From an uncultured Candidatus Melainabacteria bacterium (GTDB lineage Bacteria > Cyanobacteriota > Vampirovibrionia > Gastranaerophilales > Gastranaerophilaceae): DNA of 64,000 nucleotides. Under the pieces are notes generated by a model that was given only the letters and a program-made list of their open reading frames with translations, was not told the origin of the DNA and did not search any database. The stretch spans positions 1 through 64,000 of the forward strand of contig CAKVIM010000007.1 of assembly GCA_934754775.1 (NCBI GenBank), written 5' to 3'. Both the position numbers and the translations under genes were made by a program. Shown here piece by piece: positions 18,617 through 26,935 of the stretch; position 1 is the first letter of the stretch; the number at the start of each line of letters is the position of its first letter.

Positions 18617-20983
18617 TTACTTAATATCAACCACACTGACTCCGTCGCCACCTTCTGCATCCTCGCCGACACGAAATTTTGCGACATACGGAGAAGTTGA
18701 CAAAAACTCCCTTACAGCTGATTTTAAAGCCCCAGTACCATGACCATGGATTATATAAACAGGAGAAAGATTTGCAAGACTAGCCTTATCCAAATAAATC
18801 TCTAAATTATCTAAAGCTTCCTCAACTTTTTCACCACGTAAATCCAATGTATTTGAAACATCCAAACGTCTTACGGAGAAAGATGAGTCCTTCTTCATTG
18901 CACCCAAAGGCAAATTAACCTTCTTTGCAAGTTGAGGATTATAAACCGCAAGTTTGTCCTTCTTAACCTTAGTCTTAATCATACCCATCTGGATATAAAG
19001 AGCGTCATTTTTGTCCGGCAAAGATAGCACCGTAACCGGTTGGTTCAAGTCTTTAATCATAACCTTATCGCCTACCTGAACCTTGCTCCAATCAAGTTCT
19101 AAATACTGTTCTTTTTCTTCCAAAGCATGTAAATCTGAGCGGAAGCCTTGTTCCAAAAGAGCAAGTCTTTCATAAGAACGTCTTGCAATCTTTTCTGATT
19201 TTTCACGACGCAATTCTGCTAAAATCTCCTTAATCTCAGCCTTAGCATCGTCCAATTGACCTTCAAACCTATCTTTTATAATCTTCAAAGACTTTTTCTT
19301 TTCCTTCTTATGTTCAGAAAGTTCTTTCTCATAATGTTTCTTAAGCTCATCCGCTTCAGCGTTTCTTGATTCAGCCTCTTTTAAGTTTGTATCCAGTCTT
19401 TGTTGTGTATCCTGAAGCCTTTCAACCACAAGCGTAGAGCTATCCCTTTGTGTAATCAAAAGTTCCTTAGCTTCCCACACAAGATTTTCAGGCAAGCCCA
19501 AATTTGAAGCAATAGAAATCGCATTACTCAACCCCGGAATACCGATAATCAACTTATACGTAGGAGAAAGCGATTCTGTATCAAACTCAACTGACGCATT
19601 CTTAAAATACGGGTCTGTATATTCTAATGTCTTAAGCTCCCCATAGTGAGTCGTTATAATAGACTGGGCTTGGCGTTTAGCAAACTCTTTCAAAATAACT
19701 TCCGCCAAAGTCGCACCCTCTTGAGGATCAGTACCGGCACAAAGTTCGTCAATCAGAATAAACGTATCAGAATCAGCGTTTTCCAGAATATCAATAACAT
19801 TTTTCATATGAGATGAGAAAGTTGACAAATTCTGCAAAATACTTTGTTCATCCCCAATATCCGCCAAAACCTTTTCAAACGGATAAATATGAGCCTCGGC
19901 ACACGGCAAAAACAGCCCAGACTTCATCATCAGAATAAACAACCCGACTGTCTTTAATGCAACAGTCTTACCACCTGTATTCGAGCCAGTAATGATAACA
20001 GATTTATAATTTTCGCCTATCTCAAAATCATTCTCTACGATTTTTTCAACATGCCCAATCAACAACGGATGTCGCATCAAATCAATCTTAACAAGCTTAT
20101 CTTCACTAACATCCGGCTCTATAGCCTGAATTTTTACCGCATATCTTGCTTTTGCGAAATGAAAATCAATCTGTGCTAACAATTTTTCCGTAAGAAGCAA
20201 TGCGTCCATCTCACGTCGAACTTCATTGCTCAACGCTGTCAATATTCGGATAATCTCTGCATAAATCTTTGATTTTAGCTCACGTATCTTATTATTAATA
20301 GGCACAATCTGAGCCGGCTCAATATAAAAAGTCTTATTTGTAGCAGAAACGTCATGGACAATTCCGCCAACCTTACTCTTAGAAGATGCCTTGACCTGAA
20401 AAACAATTCTATCATCTCTTAAAGTATAAATATTTTCCTGCAAATGTTTCTGAAACTCCGGTGAATTCATCAGATCCTGAACCCTTTGCTTCAAATTTGC
20501 TTCCGTGTCCCTTAAAGATGCATAAAGTCCTTTTAATTCAGAATTAGCGTTCTGTTTGACCGTCATATTGTCATCAAAAGTATCCAGAATTCTATCTTCC
20601 AATTCCTTATTAGAATACAAATCATTCGTCAGATTTTGCATAGAAGCATCAAACGGCAAGTTTTCTTTCAAAAAGTTTCTCACAACTCTCGAAGTTCGCA
20701 TCGTTTTCGCTATATCAACAAGTTCCTCTTCGACAAAATATTCGTTTCTTTCTCGAAGTTTTACAAAGTTTTGAATCTTATCAATCGGAATATCTCTCGC
20801 CAAATCCAAAACATCTTTAGCCTCTCGAGTAAACACAAGCTGAGCCTTTATATCCTCAGGTTTAACAAAAGGTGTCAAATCCAAGCACAACGCCCTTGAC
20901 TGCTCCGTCTTAGCAAACTTCGACAATTCAGACAATATTTTATCGTATTCAAGTGATTTTTGTGATTTTTGGACAATACTCAT
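18617..20983 (-). CDS. mutS2: Endonuclease MutS2
   Basis: 788 aa MutS homologue lacking the mismatch-recognition domain. In characterised species it suppresses recombination or rescues collided ribosomes. Helical clamp domain to about residue 320. ABC-type ATPase: Walker A 'GSNTGGKTVALKTVG' near residue 331, and signature and Walker B 'LIDELCAGTDPQEGATLAE' near 405. A coiled-coil of about 110 residues (520-630) follows. The C-terminal Smr nuclease domain is intact: 'LDLRGEKVEEAL' and 'VYIIHGHGTGALKSAVREFL'. Monocistronic or followed by pckA on the same strand. Confidence 0.95.
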   Translation of the reverse strand: MSIVQKSQKSLEYDKILSELSKFAKTEQSRALCLDLTPFVKPEDIKAQLVFTREAKDVLDLARDIPIDKIQNFVKLRERNEYFVEEELVDIAKTMRTSRVVRNFLKENLPFDASMQNLTNDLYSNKELEDRILDTFDDNMTVKQNANSELKGLYASLRDTEANLKQRVQDLMNSPEFQKHLQENIYTLRDDRIVFQVKASSKSKVGGIVHDVSATNKTFYIEPAQIVPINNKIRELKSKIYAEIIRILTALSNEVRREMDALLLTEKLLAQIDFHFAKARYAVKIQAIEPDVSEDKLVKIDLMRHPLLIGHVEKIVENDFEIGENYKSVIITGSNTGGKTVALKTVGLFILMMKSGLFLPCAEAHIYPFEKVLADIGDEQSILQNLSTFSSHMKNVIDILENADSDTFILIDELCAGTDPQEGATLAEVILKEFAKRQAQSIITTHYGELKTLEYTDPYFKNASVEFDTESLSPTYKLIIGIPGLSNAISIASNLGLPENLVWEAKELLITQRDSSTLVVERLQDTQQRLDTNLKEAESRNAEADELKKHYEKELSEHKKEKKKSLKIIKDRFEGQLDDAKAEIKEILAELRREKSEKIARRSYERLALLEQGFRSDLHALEEKEQYLELDWSKVQVGDKVMIKDLNQPVTVLSLPDKNDALYIQMGMIKTKVKKDKLAVYNPQLAKKVNLPLGAMKKDSSFSVRRLDVSNTLDLRGEKVEEALDNLEIYLDKASLANLSPVYIIHGHGTGALKSAVREFLSTSPYVAKFRVGEDAEGGDGVSVVDIK

Positions 20984-21040
20984 TATATGAGAATTATAAT
21001 TAGAACAAAATTTTGACGCAAGATGCAGTTTTAATTTCTA

Positions 21041-21073
21041 AAAAAGGAGCCTGTTCCTTCGGAACAGACTCCC
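21041..21073 (-). terminator. Rho-independent terminator after gap
   Basis: Hairpin GGAGCCTGTTCC / GGAACAGACTCC (21046-21072) with one internal mismatch pair, then a T-run on the minus strand. It lies between gap and mutS2. Confidence 0.85.
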
Positions 21074-21094
21074 AAAATTTGCTTTTTCTAAAAA

Positions 21095-22099
21095 TTATAA
21101 TTTAGAAGCAACCATCTTAGTAGTTTCAGCTAAACGAGTTGAGTAACCCATTTCGTTATCGTACCAAGAAATAATCTTAACTTGGTTGCCGCCCATAACT
21201 CTTGTTAACAAAGCGTCAACAGTTGAAGATTGTGAAGTACCAACGTAGTCAGAAGATACCAATGGTTCTTCAGTGTAGCAAAGAACATGTCCGTCAGCAC
21301 CTTCTTTAAGAGCTGCGTTTACTTCTTCTACTGTTACATCTTTTTTAAGTTCAAATACAACGTCTACTAATGAAACGTCTGGAGTAGGAACTCTCATAGC
21401 GAAACCATCCAATTTACCTTTTAATTGAGGTAATACTAGAGCAACAGCTTTAGCTGCACCAGTTTTTGTAGGAACGATGTTCAAAGCACCAGCTCTAGCT
21501 CTACGAGGGTCTTTGTGACCAGCATCAAGAATTCTTTGGTCGCCAGTGTATGAGTGAACTGTTGTCATCAAACCTTTAACGATACCGAATTTTTCATCGA
21601 TAACTTTAGCTACTGGAGCTAAGCAGTTTGTTGTGCAAGATGCCATTGAAATAACATTGTGTTTTGCTGGATCATATTCTTTGTCGTTTACGCCCAAAAC
21701 GATTGTTTTGTCTTCGTTAGTTGCAGGAGCTGAAATGATAACTTTCTTAGCACCAGCATCGATGTGAGCGTGAGCCTTAGTTGCATCTGTGAAGAAACCA
21801 GTTGATTCAACAACAACTTCTACACCTAAATCTTTCCAAGGTAATTGTGCAGGATCTTTTTCTGCGAAGAATTTAATTTTCTTACCGTTTACGATGATAC
21901 CTTCTTCGTAAGCTTCTACTGTACCATCAAATTTACCCATTACAGAGTCATATTTAAAAATACGTGCTGCGTCTTCAGGTTTTAGACCTGGGTCGTTAAT
22001 AGCAACGTAATCAATTTCATTGAAGATACCTTCTCTGATAGCTGCTCTTAATGTGTTACGTCCGATTCTACCGAATCCGTTAATTGCTACTTTTACCAT
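21095..22099 (-). CDS. gap: Glyceraldehyde-3-phosphate dehydrogenase, type I
   Basis: Glycolytic/gluconeogenic NAD(P)-dependent oxidative phosphorylation of glyceraldehyde-3-phosphate. 334 aa. N-terminal Rossmann motif 'VAINGFGRIGRN'. The catalytic Cys lies in 'SCTTNCLAP' near residue 153, and the partner His in 'VHSYTGDQ' near 180. 'SWYDNEMGYS' near the C-terminus is conserved. A GGAG site precedes the ATG. The deduced promoter overlaps a palindrome (see 22137-22176), so expression may be controlled at initiation. Confidence 0.97.
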   Translation of the reverse strand: MVKVAINGFGRIGRNTLRAAIREGIFNEIDYVAINDPGLKPEDAARIFKYDSVMGKFDGTVEAYEEGIIVNGKKIKFFAEKDPAQLPWKDLGVEVVVESTGFFTDATKAHAHIDAGAKKVIISAPATNEDKTIVLGVNDKEYDPAKHNVISMASCTTNCLAPVAKVIDEKFGIVKGLMTTVHSYTGDQRILDAGHKDPRRARAGALNIVPTKTGAAKAVALVLPQLKGKLDGFAMRVPTPDVSLVDVVFELKKDVTVEEVNAALKEGADGHVLCYTEEPLVSSDYVGTSQSSTVDALLTRVMGGNQVKIISWYDNEMGYSTRLAETTKMVASKL

Positions 22100-22136
22100 A
22101 AGTTTTACTCCTTCTTATCTTGTAGTAACTTTCTCT

Positions 22137-22176
22137 TAACATGATTATGTTAATTCAAACAAAAATCTTAATCAAT
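22137..22176 (-). promoter_or_regulatory. gap promoter with palindromic operator-like site on the -10
   Basis: On the minus strand TTGATT (22176-22171), 17 nt, TAACAT (22153-22148). The -10 lies inside a palindrome, TTAACAT-GATT-ATGTTAA (22137-22154), with perfect 7-nt arms. The position suits a repressor. The regulator is not known. Confidence 0.5.
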
Positions 22177-22228
22177 ATTTGAAATATTAATTTTTCATTA
22201 ACTTATTTTTCGCCCAATAAAATTTATA

Positions 22229-22265
22229 AAAAAAAGTGGGCACTCCTTAGAAAAGGAGCACCCAC
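22229..22265 (-). terminator. Rho-independent terminator after hppA
   Basis: Stem GTGGG and CTCCTT pairing with AAGGAG and CCCAC (22236-22265) with an internal CA/CA loop and an AGAA apical loop. A run of 8 T follows on the minus strand. Confidence 0.88.
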
Positions 22266-22285
22266 TAAACTATACCATCAAATCT

Positions 22286-24703
22286 CTATTGAGCTTTTTT
22301 ACTAGGTATTCTCATTGAGTAGAATGAGCGGATTACAAAGATTAATGCAATCACTAAAATCACTGCACCAACAATTTTTGCGTGTTCTTTGAATGTTGGG
22401 TTAATAGCGATTTCCATAGCCAACAAGCCAAATAATGTTGTAAATTTGATAATCGGGTTCATCGCAACTGAAGAAGTATCCTTGAACGGGTCACCTACAG
22501 TATCACCAACAACCGTTGCTGCGTGAAGTTCAGTACCCTTTTCTGCCATATCAACTTCAACAATCTTCTTAGCGTTATCCCAACAACCGCCGGCATTTGC
22601 CATGAATACAGCTTGGAACAAACCAAATACCGCAATTGCTATCAAATAACTTACGAAGAATGAAACCGGAGCTGAATCGTCACCGACCGGAGCTGACAAG
22701 CAAGCAAGTGCAAGTGCAAAACCGAACAATGCGATGAAGATATTGTACATACCTTTTTGAGCATATTGAGTACAAATCTTAACAACTTCTTTTGAGTTAG
22801 AAAGATTTGCACACTTATCATCAGCTTCACCCAATTTGATATTATTTTTAATGAATTCTGTTGCAGAATAAGCACCTGTTGTTACAGCCTGCATTGAAGC
22901 ACCTGAGAACCAATAGATTACCGCACCGCCGGCGATAAATCCGAGCAATGTGTATGGGTTCAACAAGTTCAAAATCATTTCAGGCTGAATACCCAATGTT
23001 TCTTTGATTACAAGAATCAATGAGAAAATCATTGTAGTAGCACCAACTACAGCAGTACCGATAAGAACCGGTTTTGAAGTAGCTTTGAATGTGTTACCTG
23101 CACCGTCGTTTTCTTCCAAATATCTCTTTGCATTTTCAAAGTCAGGTTTGAAACCATAGTATTTTTCAATACCTTCTGCTACATTCGGAATTTCTTCAAT
23201 CAATGATAATTCGTAAACGGATTGAGCGTTATCGGTAACAGGGCCATAGCTGTCAACTGCAATTGTTACAGGTCCCATACCTAAGAAACCGAATGCTACA
23301 AGACCAAATGCGAATACTGACGGATAAATCATTACCTCATTTGGAATAGACAAGCTTGCAAAATAAGCCAAGCCCATCAAAAGAACTACAATTGCACCAA
23401 TCCAGAACCCTGAGAAGTTTCCTGATACAATACCTGAAAGGATTGTAAGAGAAGCACCACCTTCTTTTGAAGCAACAACAACTTCGTGAGTGTGTTTTGC
23501 TTTAGGGCTGGTAAATACTTTTGTAGCTTCAGGAATAAGTGCTGCACCTAAAGTACCGCAAGAAATAATGATTGATAATACCAACCACAAGTTGCCTGCC
23601 ATATCTTTCAAAAGTACATTACTTACGCAGAATGTCATAACAATTGACAAAATTGAAGTAATCCAAACAAGGCTTGTTAATGGAGCTTCAAAATCAAACT
23701 TTTTAGCTTTTGCTGTGAATGCTTTTGTTAAAGCACCGTTAATCCAATAAGCGATTACAGATGTTATAATCATCAAAAATCTCATTGTGAAAATCCAAGC
23801 AAGTAATTGCACTTGGAAATCTTTGAATACGCCTAAAAGAATAAAGCTTACTAACGCAACACCTGTTACACCATAAGTTTCAAACCCGTCAGCAGTAGGT
23901 CCGATTGAATCGCCTGCGTTATCACCGGTACAATCAGCGATAACCCCAGGGTTACGAGGGTCATCTTCTTTGATACCGAATTGAATTTTCATCAAGTCAG
24001 AGCCAATATCTGCAATCTTTGTAAAAATACCGCCTGCAACACGAAGAGCAGAAGCACCCAAAGATTCACCGATTGCAAAACCGATAAAGCAAGCCCCTGC
24101 AAGTTCTCCAGGAACAAACAATAGAATTACAAGCATCATAATCAATTCGATTGACACAAGTAATACACCGATGCTCATACCTGCTTGAAGCGGAATATTC
24201 ATAATATTTAGCGGGTTACCTTTAAGGGCAGTAAATGCAGTTCTTGAGTTTGCAAGAGTGTTCATTCTGATGCCAAACCAAGCTACCAAATATGAACCCA
24301 AAATACCTAAAACAGACCATCCTAAAATGATTAAAACAGATTGTAAAGGCATTCCTTGCAAGAACCAGAAATAGAACGCAATACATAAACCAATCAAAAC
24401 TTCTAATGCCAACAAGAATTTACCTTGTTGTACAAGATAAGTTTTGCAAGTTTCGAAAATTGTGTTTCCTACTGCGTTCATTGCTTCATGAACTTCAACT
24501 TTCTTAACCTTAAAGAACTCTATAAGCCCGAAAATTACACCGACAACTGAAACAGCCAAACCGATTAGCAACAAATTGTAGCTATCTGGACATTCCAATT
24601 TGATATTCGGAACTACAAGAGAAGCTTCTCCCGCAAAAGCAGGAGCTGATAAAATCATTGCAAACAAAGCTGCAAACAATGATTTTGCGTGTTTTTTTAG
24701 CAT
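22286..24703 (-). CDS. hppA: Membrane-bound proton/sodium-translocating pyrophosphatase
   Basis: Integral membrane enzyme that couples pyrophosphate hydrolysis to ion pumping. 805 aa with about 16 membrane segments. The N-terminus looks like a cleavable signal peptide ('LSAPAFAGEAS'). PPi/Mg-binding motifs: 'DCTGDNAGDSIGPTADGFETYG' region near residue 255 and 'GDTVGDPFKDTSSVAMN' near 735. Near residue 540 the sequence reads 'GAGNTFKATSK'. Family work places Lys at this position in K+-independent enzymes and Ala in K+-dependent ones, so K+ independence is inferred. Whether the ion is H+ or Na+ cannot be read with confidence. Own promoter and terminator. Confidence 0.94.
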   Translation of the reverse strand: MLKKHAKSLFAALFAMILSAPAFAGEASLVVPNIKLECPDSYNLLLIGLAVSVVGVIFGLIEFFKVKKVEVHEAMNAVGNTIFETCKTYLVQQGKFLLALEVLIGLCIAFYFWFLQGMPLQSVLIILGWSVLGILGSYLVAWFGIRMNTLANSRTAFTALKGNPLNIMNIPLQAGMSIGVLLVSIELIMMLVILLFVPGELAGACFIGFAIGESLGASALRVAGGIFTKIADIGSDLMKIQFGIKEDDPRNPGVIADCTGDNAGDSIGPTADGFETYGVTGVALVSFILLGVFKDFQVQLLAWIFTMRFLMIITSVIAYWINGALTKAFTAKAKKFDFEAPLTSLVWITSILSIVMTFCVSNVLLKDMAGNLWLVLSIIISCGTLGAALIPEATKVFTSPKAKHTHEVVVASKEGGASLTILSGIVSGNFSGFWIGAIVVLLMGLAYFASLSIPNEVMIYPSVFAFGLVAFGFLGMGPVTIAVDSYGPVTDNAQSVYELSLIEEIPNVAEGIEKYYGFKPDFENAKRYLEENDGAGNTFKATSKPVLIGTAVVGATTMIFSLILVIKETLGIQPEMILNLLNPYTLLGFIAGGAVIYWFSGASMQAVTTGAYSATEFIKNNIKLGEADDKCANLSNSKEVVKICTQYAQKGMYNIFIALFGFALALACLSAPVGDDSAPVSFFVSYLIAIAVFGLFQAVFMANAGGCWDNAKKIVEVDMAEKGTELHAATVVGDTVGDPFKDTSSVAMNPIIKFTTLFGLLAMEIAINPTFKEHAKIVGAVILVIALIFVIRSFYSMRIPSKKAQ

Positions 24704-24752
24704 AACTCTCTCCTTTTTCTAACAATATTGAAAATAAAACACTAATGCAAAT

Positions 24753-24781
24753 ATTATATAAAATTTAAAGCAATAATACAA
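24753..24781 (-). promoter_or_regulatory. Candidate hppA promoter
   Basis: Minus strand: perfect TATAAT (24758-24753), 17-nt spacer, weak -35 TTGTAT (24781-24776). The start codon is 50 nt downstream of the -10, preceded by AGGAGAG. Confidence 0.5.
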
Positions 24782-24881
24782 TAGTCTAATGTGGAATTAT
24801 ATGAGTTTTAACCTAAAGCCATCCCCGGATTAATTTTATAAACAAATAAAAGTTCGTACATTAATTGAACGGCACGGACAT

Positions 24882-25048
24882 CACCCTCGCCAAGGGAGAG
24901 GGTGGTTTTTCAATGCGAAAGCTTTGCTTGAGCATTAGAAAAACGGGTGAGGGGACGAATTGATGTTCCCTTGCTGGGTAACACCTCACCCGTAGTCGTA
25001 ACGCTCGCTCCGCTCACGAACGACTACGACCTCTCCTGCTAGGAGAGG
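24882..25048. repeat. Cluster of dispersed palindromic repeats, copy 1
   Basis: Three palindromes in 167 bp: CACCCTC / GAGGGTG (24882-24904), CGTAGTCGT / ACGACTACG (24991-25028) and CCTCTCCT-gct-AGGAGAGG (25030-25048). The flanking phrases 'ACACCTCACCC' and 'GGGTGAGG' recur near 26.5 and 28.5 kb. No coding frame. The rest of 24782-25081 shows nothing further. Confidence 0.75.
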
Positions 25049-25081
25049 TCGTTATTTACTTTATTTAGACAATTTATCAAT

Positions 25082-25117
25082 AAAAAAGGATGAACCAACG
25101 TTCATCCTTTTTTTTAT
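25082..25117 (-). terminator. Terminator of the tRNA-Leu transcript
   Basis: Hairpin AAAGGATGAA / TTCATCCTTT with A/T runs on both sides, directly downstream of the tRNA on the minus strand. Confidence 0.85.
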
Positions 25118-25120
25118 TAC

Positions 25121-25199
25121 TGGGCATGAAGAGACTCGAACTCCCACGCTTTCGCACTAGTTCCTAAGACTAGCGTGTCTACCATTCCACCACATGCCC
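25121..25199 (-). tRNA. tRNA-Leu (anticodon UAG)
   Basis: 79-nt class II tRNA. Acceptor GGGCATG pairs with CATGCCC, discriminator A. Anticodon stem CTAGT/ACTAG with loop CTTAGGA, giving anticodon TAG. Long variable arm TGCG-aaa-GCGT. T arm GGGAG-TTCGAGT-CTCTT. The 3' CCA is not encoded. A full-consensus promoter lies 207 nt upstream and a terminator follows, so it is a single-tRNA transcript with a long leader. Confidence 0.95.
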
Positions 25200-25245
25200 A
25201 TCTATGTGATAAAGGTCTTACTGACCATACTTATTCAATTTTCAG
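25189..25245. repeat. 57-bp direct repeat, copy A (tRNA-Leu 5' end and leader)
   Basis: Contains the first 11 nt of the intact tRNA-Leu and 46 nt of its leader. Copy B at 25321-25377 matches at 55 of 57 positions; the changes are at 25210 and 25220. Confidence 0.9.
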
Positions 25246-25263
25246 TTTTCTTATTTGACCTTG

Positions 25264-25377
25264 AGCGTGTCTACCCCTCTCGTAAAACGTGACATTTAGT
25301 CACCTTTTCCTCGGCAGAGTACCACATGCCCATCTATGTGACAAAGGTCTTGCTGACCATACTTATTCAATTTTCAG
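25264..25377 (-). pseudogene. Broken partial copy of tRNA-Leu with a hairpin insertion
   Basis: On the minus strand the 57-bp leader/5'-tRNA repeat (25377-25321) is followed by 45 unrelated nt and then by GGTAGACACGCT (25275-25264), identical to D-arm sequence of the intact tRNA. In the intact gene those two blocks are 5 nt apart. The 3' half of the tRNA is missing. The 45-nt block is itself an imperfect inverted repeat with CTCT/AGAG ends and a GTGAC/GTCAC core. It cannot fold as a tRNA, so it is probably a relic in the leader of the working gene. Confidence 0.75.
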
Positions 25378-25405
25378 TCCACCTTCCAAGAAAGCCAACA
25401 AGTTG

Positions 25406-25434
25406 AGTATACCAAGAGCATAAGCTAATGTCAA
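25406..25434 (-). promoter_or_regulatory. Near-consensus promoter of the tRNA-Leu transcript
   Basis: Minus strand TTGACA (25434-25429), 17-nt spacer, TATACT (25411-25406). This is the best sigma-70-type promoter in the window. Transcription would start near 25399, pass through the broken tRNA copy and then the intact tRNA. Confidence 0.8.
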
Positions 25435-25463
25435 ATTATTCTTTTAAATTTGATTATTAAGTT

Positions 25464-25525
25464 TTGTAACAATAAATAAGCCGGCTGAAATCAAGGCATT
25501 TATATATACTTTATATAATTGTAAG
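25464..25525 (+). promoter_or_regulatory. Tripartite promoter motif, site 1
   Basis: TTGTAACAA (25464-25472), 14 nt, GAAATC (25487-25492), 17 nt, TTTATATA (25510-25517), then AATTGTAAG. The ATG is 39 nt from the start of the AT box. Sites 2 and 3 (26851, 36091) have identical block spacing. Confidence 0.7.
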
Positions 25526-25548
25526 ACTAAGATGACGAGGCAATAAAA

Positions 25549-26508
25549 ATGACCTACAATTTTTTCAACCTTAACAGTATGATGTCAGGCTTTCCAATGT
25601 TCAATGGTGCTTCACTTTTGGGCATTAATAGCGGTTACTCTAATGCATATACCGGCATGCAAGTTGCAAATATCTTTGCCGGAGTTTTAGGTCAAGTTAC
25701 TAATGCTTACCAAGCAGAAAAAACTGCTGAAAAACAAGCTGATCTCGATATGGATAATGAGTATAAAAATATAGACGACCAAATTTCTTCCACTTTAAAA
25801 GAAATCGGAAGTGGATATGATGAACATAATTACACAACTGCAACGTTAGACAGCAAGTATGATACAACTATAAGTGAAAAACAAACTACAGCTAATGACG
25901 CCACAAATACATATAACACAGAAGAAAACTACCTCAAGGAAAATAAAAGTAAATACAATGAAATAAAGGCAAAAAGCGTAACAGAACGCACAAAAGATGA
26001 TAAAGATTTTATTGAAGATTACGATAAACGCAATAACAAACTAAGTACACTTAAAGCAGCTCAAGAAAATGCTAACCGTGAGCTACAAGCTGCAAAAGAC
26101 GCAAAAATACAAGCACAAAGAAAACTTGATGCAAACATAAGAAAAGTAACAGAACTTCTCGCTAAACGAGCTAAGCTTGAAAACCAAATCAACAACAGAG
26201 ATTTGGACAAATTGAGCAAAAAAGTTAAAAAAGGTTCTGATGATGATTTAACTAACAAATTAACTAAAAATGGAGAAGTTATAGATACGCAAACTTATAC
26301 TGTAACTGATTTTAACACAGCAGTACATAGACTTATGATTTCAACAAGAGGCAGTGAAGAAAGATACAAAAATGCTCAACTTGTAAGCGACATTTACAAA
26401 AAACTTCCTGAAACTGATAAAAATAGCAGACTCAAGAAATGTGCAGAAATTGCAGAAGAAGAAATTCGCAAACACAAAAAGCCTGATAATGAGACTCAAG
26501 GAGCATAA
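25549..26508 (+). CDS. Hypothetical coiled-coil protein
   Basis: 319 aa, no family recognised. The N-terminal 50 residues are Gly/Ser/Asn-rich with a weakly apolar stretch 'GMQVANIFAGVLGQVTNAYQ'. The remainder is highly charged with long heptad-like helices, especially about residues 120-225, Lys/Ala/Glu-rich. The C-terminus is basic. No signal peptide. A GAGG site precedes the ATG. Transcribed from tripartite promoter site 1. The next plus-strand gene (26936) has a similar size, composition and promoter, so the two may be distant paralogues. Function unknown. Confidence 0.72.
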   Translation: MTYNFFNLNSMMSGFPMFNGASLLGINSGYSNAYTGMQVANIFAGVLGQVTNAYQAEKTAEKQADLDMDNEYKNIDDQISSTLKEIGSGYDEHNYTTATLDSKYDTTISEKQTTANDATNTYNTEENYLKENKSKYNEIKAKSVTERTKDDKDFIEDYDKRNNKLSTLKAAQENANRELQAAKDAKIQAQRKLDANIRKVTELLAKRAKLENQINNRDLDKLSKKVKKGSDDDLTNKLTKNGEVIDTQTYTVTDFNTAVHRLMISTRGSEERYKNAQLVSDIYKKLPETDKNSRLKKCAEIAEEEIRKHKKPDNETQGA

Positions 26509-26530
26509 TCAGAACGTATTTGCCCTTGCG

Positions 26531-26810
26531 GGTTAACACCTCACCCTAACCCTCTCCTGTTAGGAGAGGGAACGCAGGATACGTTTATTGGAATAAGCAT
26601 CAACCTCGCCAGAAGGAGAGGGAGCAGTCGTTCGTGAGCTCTGCGAACGTTACGAATGCGGGTGAGGTTCAATCAGAATTTCTACCCTAAGGGCTAAACC
26701 TCACCCCACCCCTCTCTGTCACCGCAGGTGACATCTCTCCCACTCAATGGATGTTGTGGGCGAGAGTTAAGTTTTAATATATATCTCTACCTCTCCTGTT
26801 AGGAGAGGGG
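26531..26810. repeat. Cluster of dispersed palindromic repeats, copy 2
   Basis: Contains CCTCTCCTGTTAGGAGAGG twice (26551-26569 and 26790-26808), each followed by 'GGRACGCAGGATAC'. Between them lies 'AGTCGTTCGTGAGCT', 4 nt, 'GAACGTTACGAATGCGGGTG', also present at 28431-28470. 'GTCACCGCAGGTGAC' (26718-26732) is a further palindrome. No coding frame in 26509-26850. Confidence 0.78.
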
Positions 26811-26850
26811 ACGCAGGATACATTAGCAAGAAGAGACAAAATGTTAAGAA

Positions 26851-26912
26851 TTGTAACAAAAAGATTCGATTGTGAAATCGAGTCTTTTTTATAGCGTTTA
26901 TATATATGTAAG
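26851..26912 (+). promoter_or_regulatory. Tripartite promoter motif, site 2
   Basis: TTGTAACAA (26851-26859), 14 nt, GAAATC (26874-26879), 17 nt, TTTATATA (26897-26904), then TATGTAAG. The ATG of the next gene is 39 nt from the start of the AT box, as at site 1. The first two blocks overlap a hairpin. Confidence 0.7.
26858..26890 (+). terminator. Hairpin resembling a terminator, overlapping promoter site 2
   Basis: A 14-bp stem with one G-U pair, AAAAAGATTCGATT with AATCGAGTCTTTTT, loop GTGA. T-run inside and after the 3' arm. It may end read-through from the 25549 gene just before the next promoter. Confidence 0.6.
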
Positions 26913-26935
26913 ATATCAAAGATGGAAAGATTACG

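Noticed and set aside
25264..25377. Second functional tRNA-Leu
   Set aside because: The D-arm blocks are split by 45 nt and the anticodon, variable, T and acceptor 3' parts are missing.
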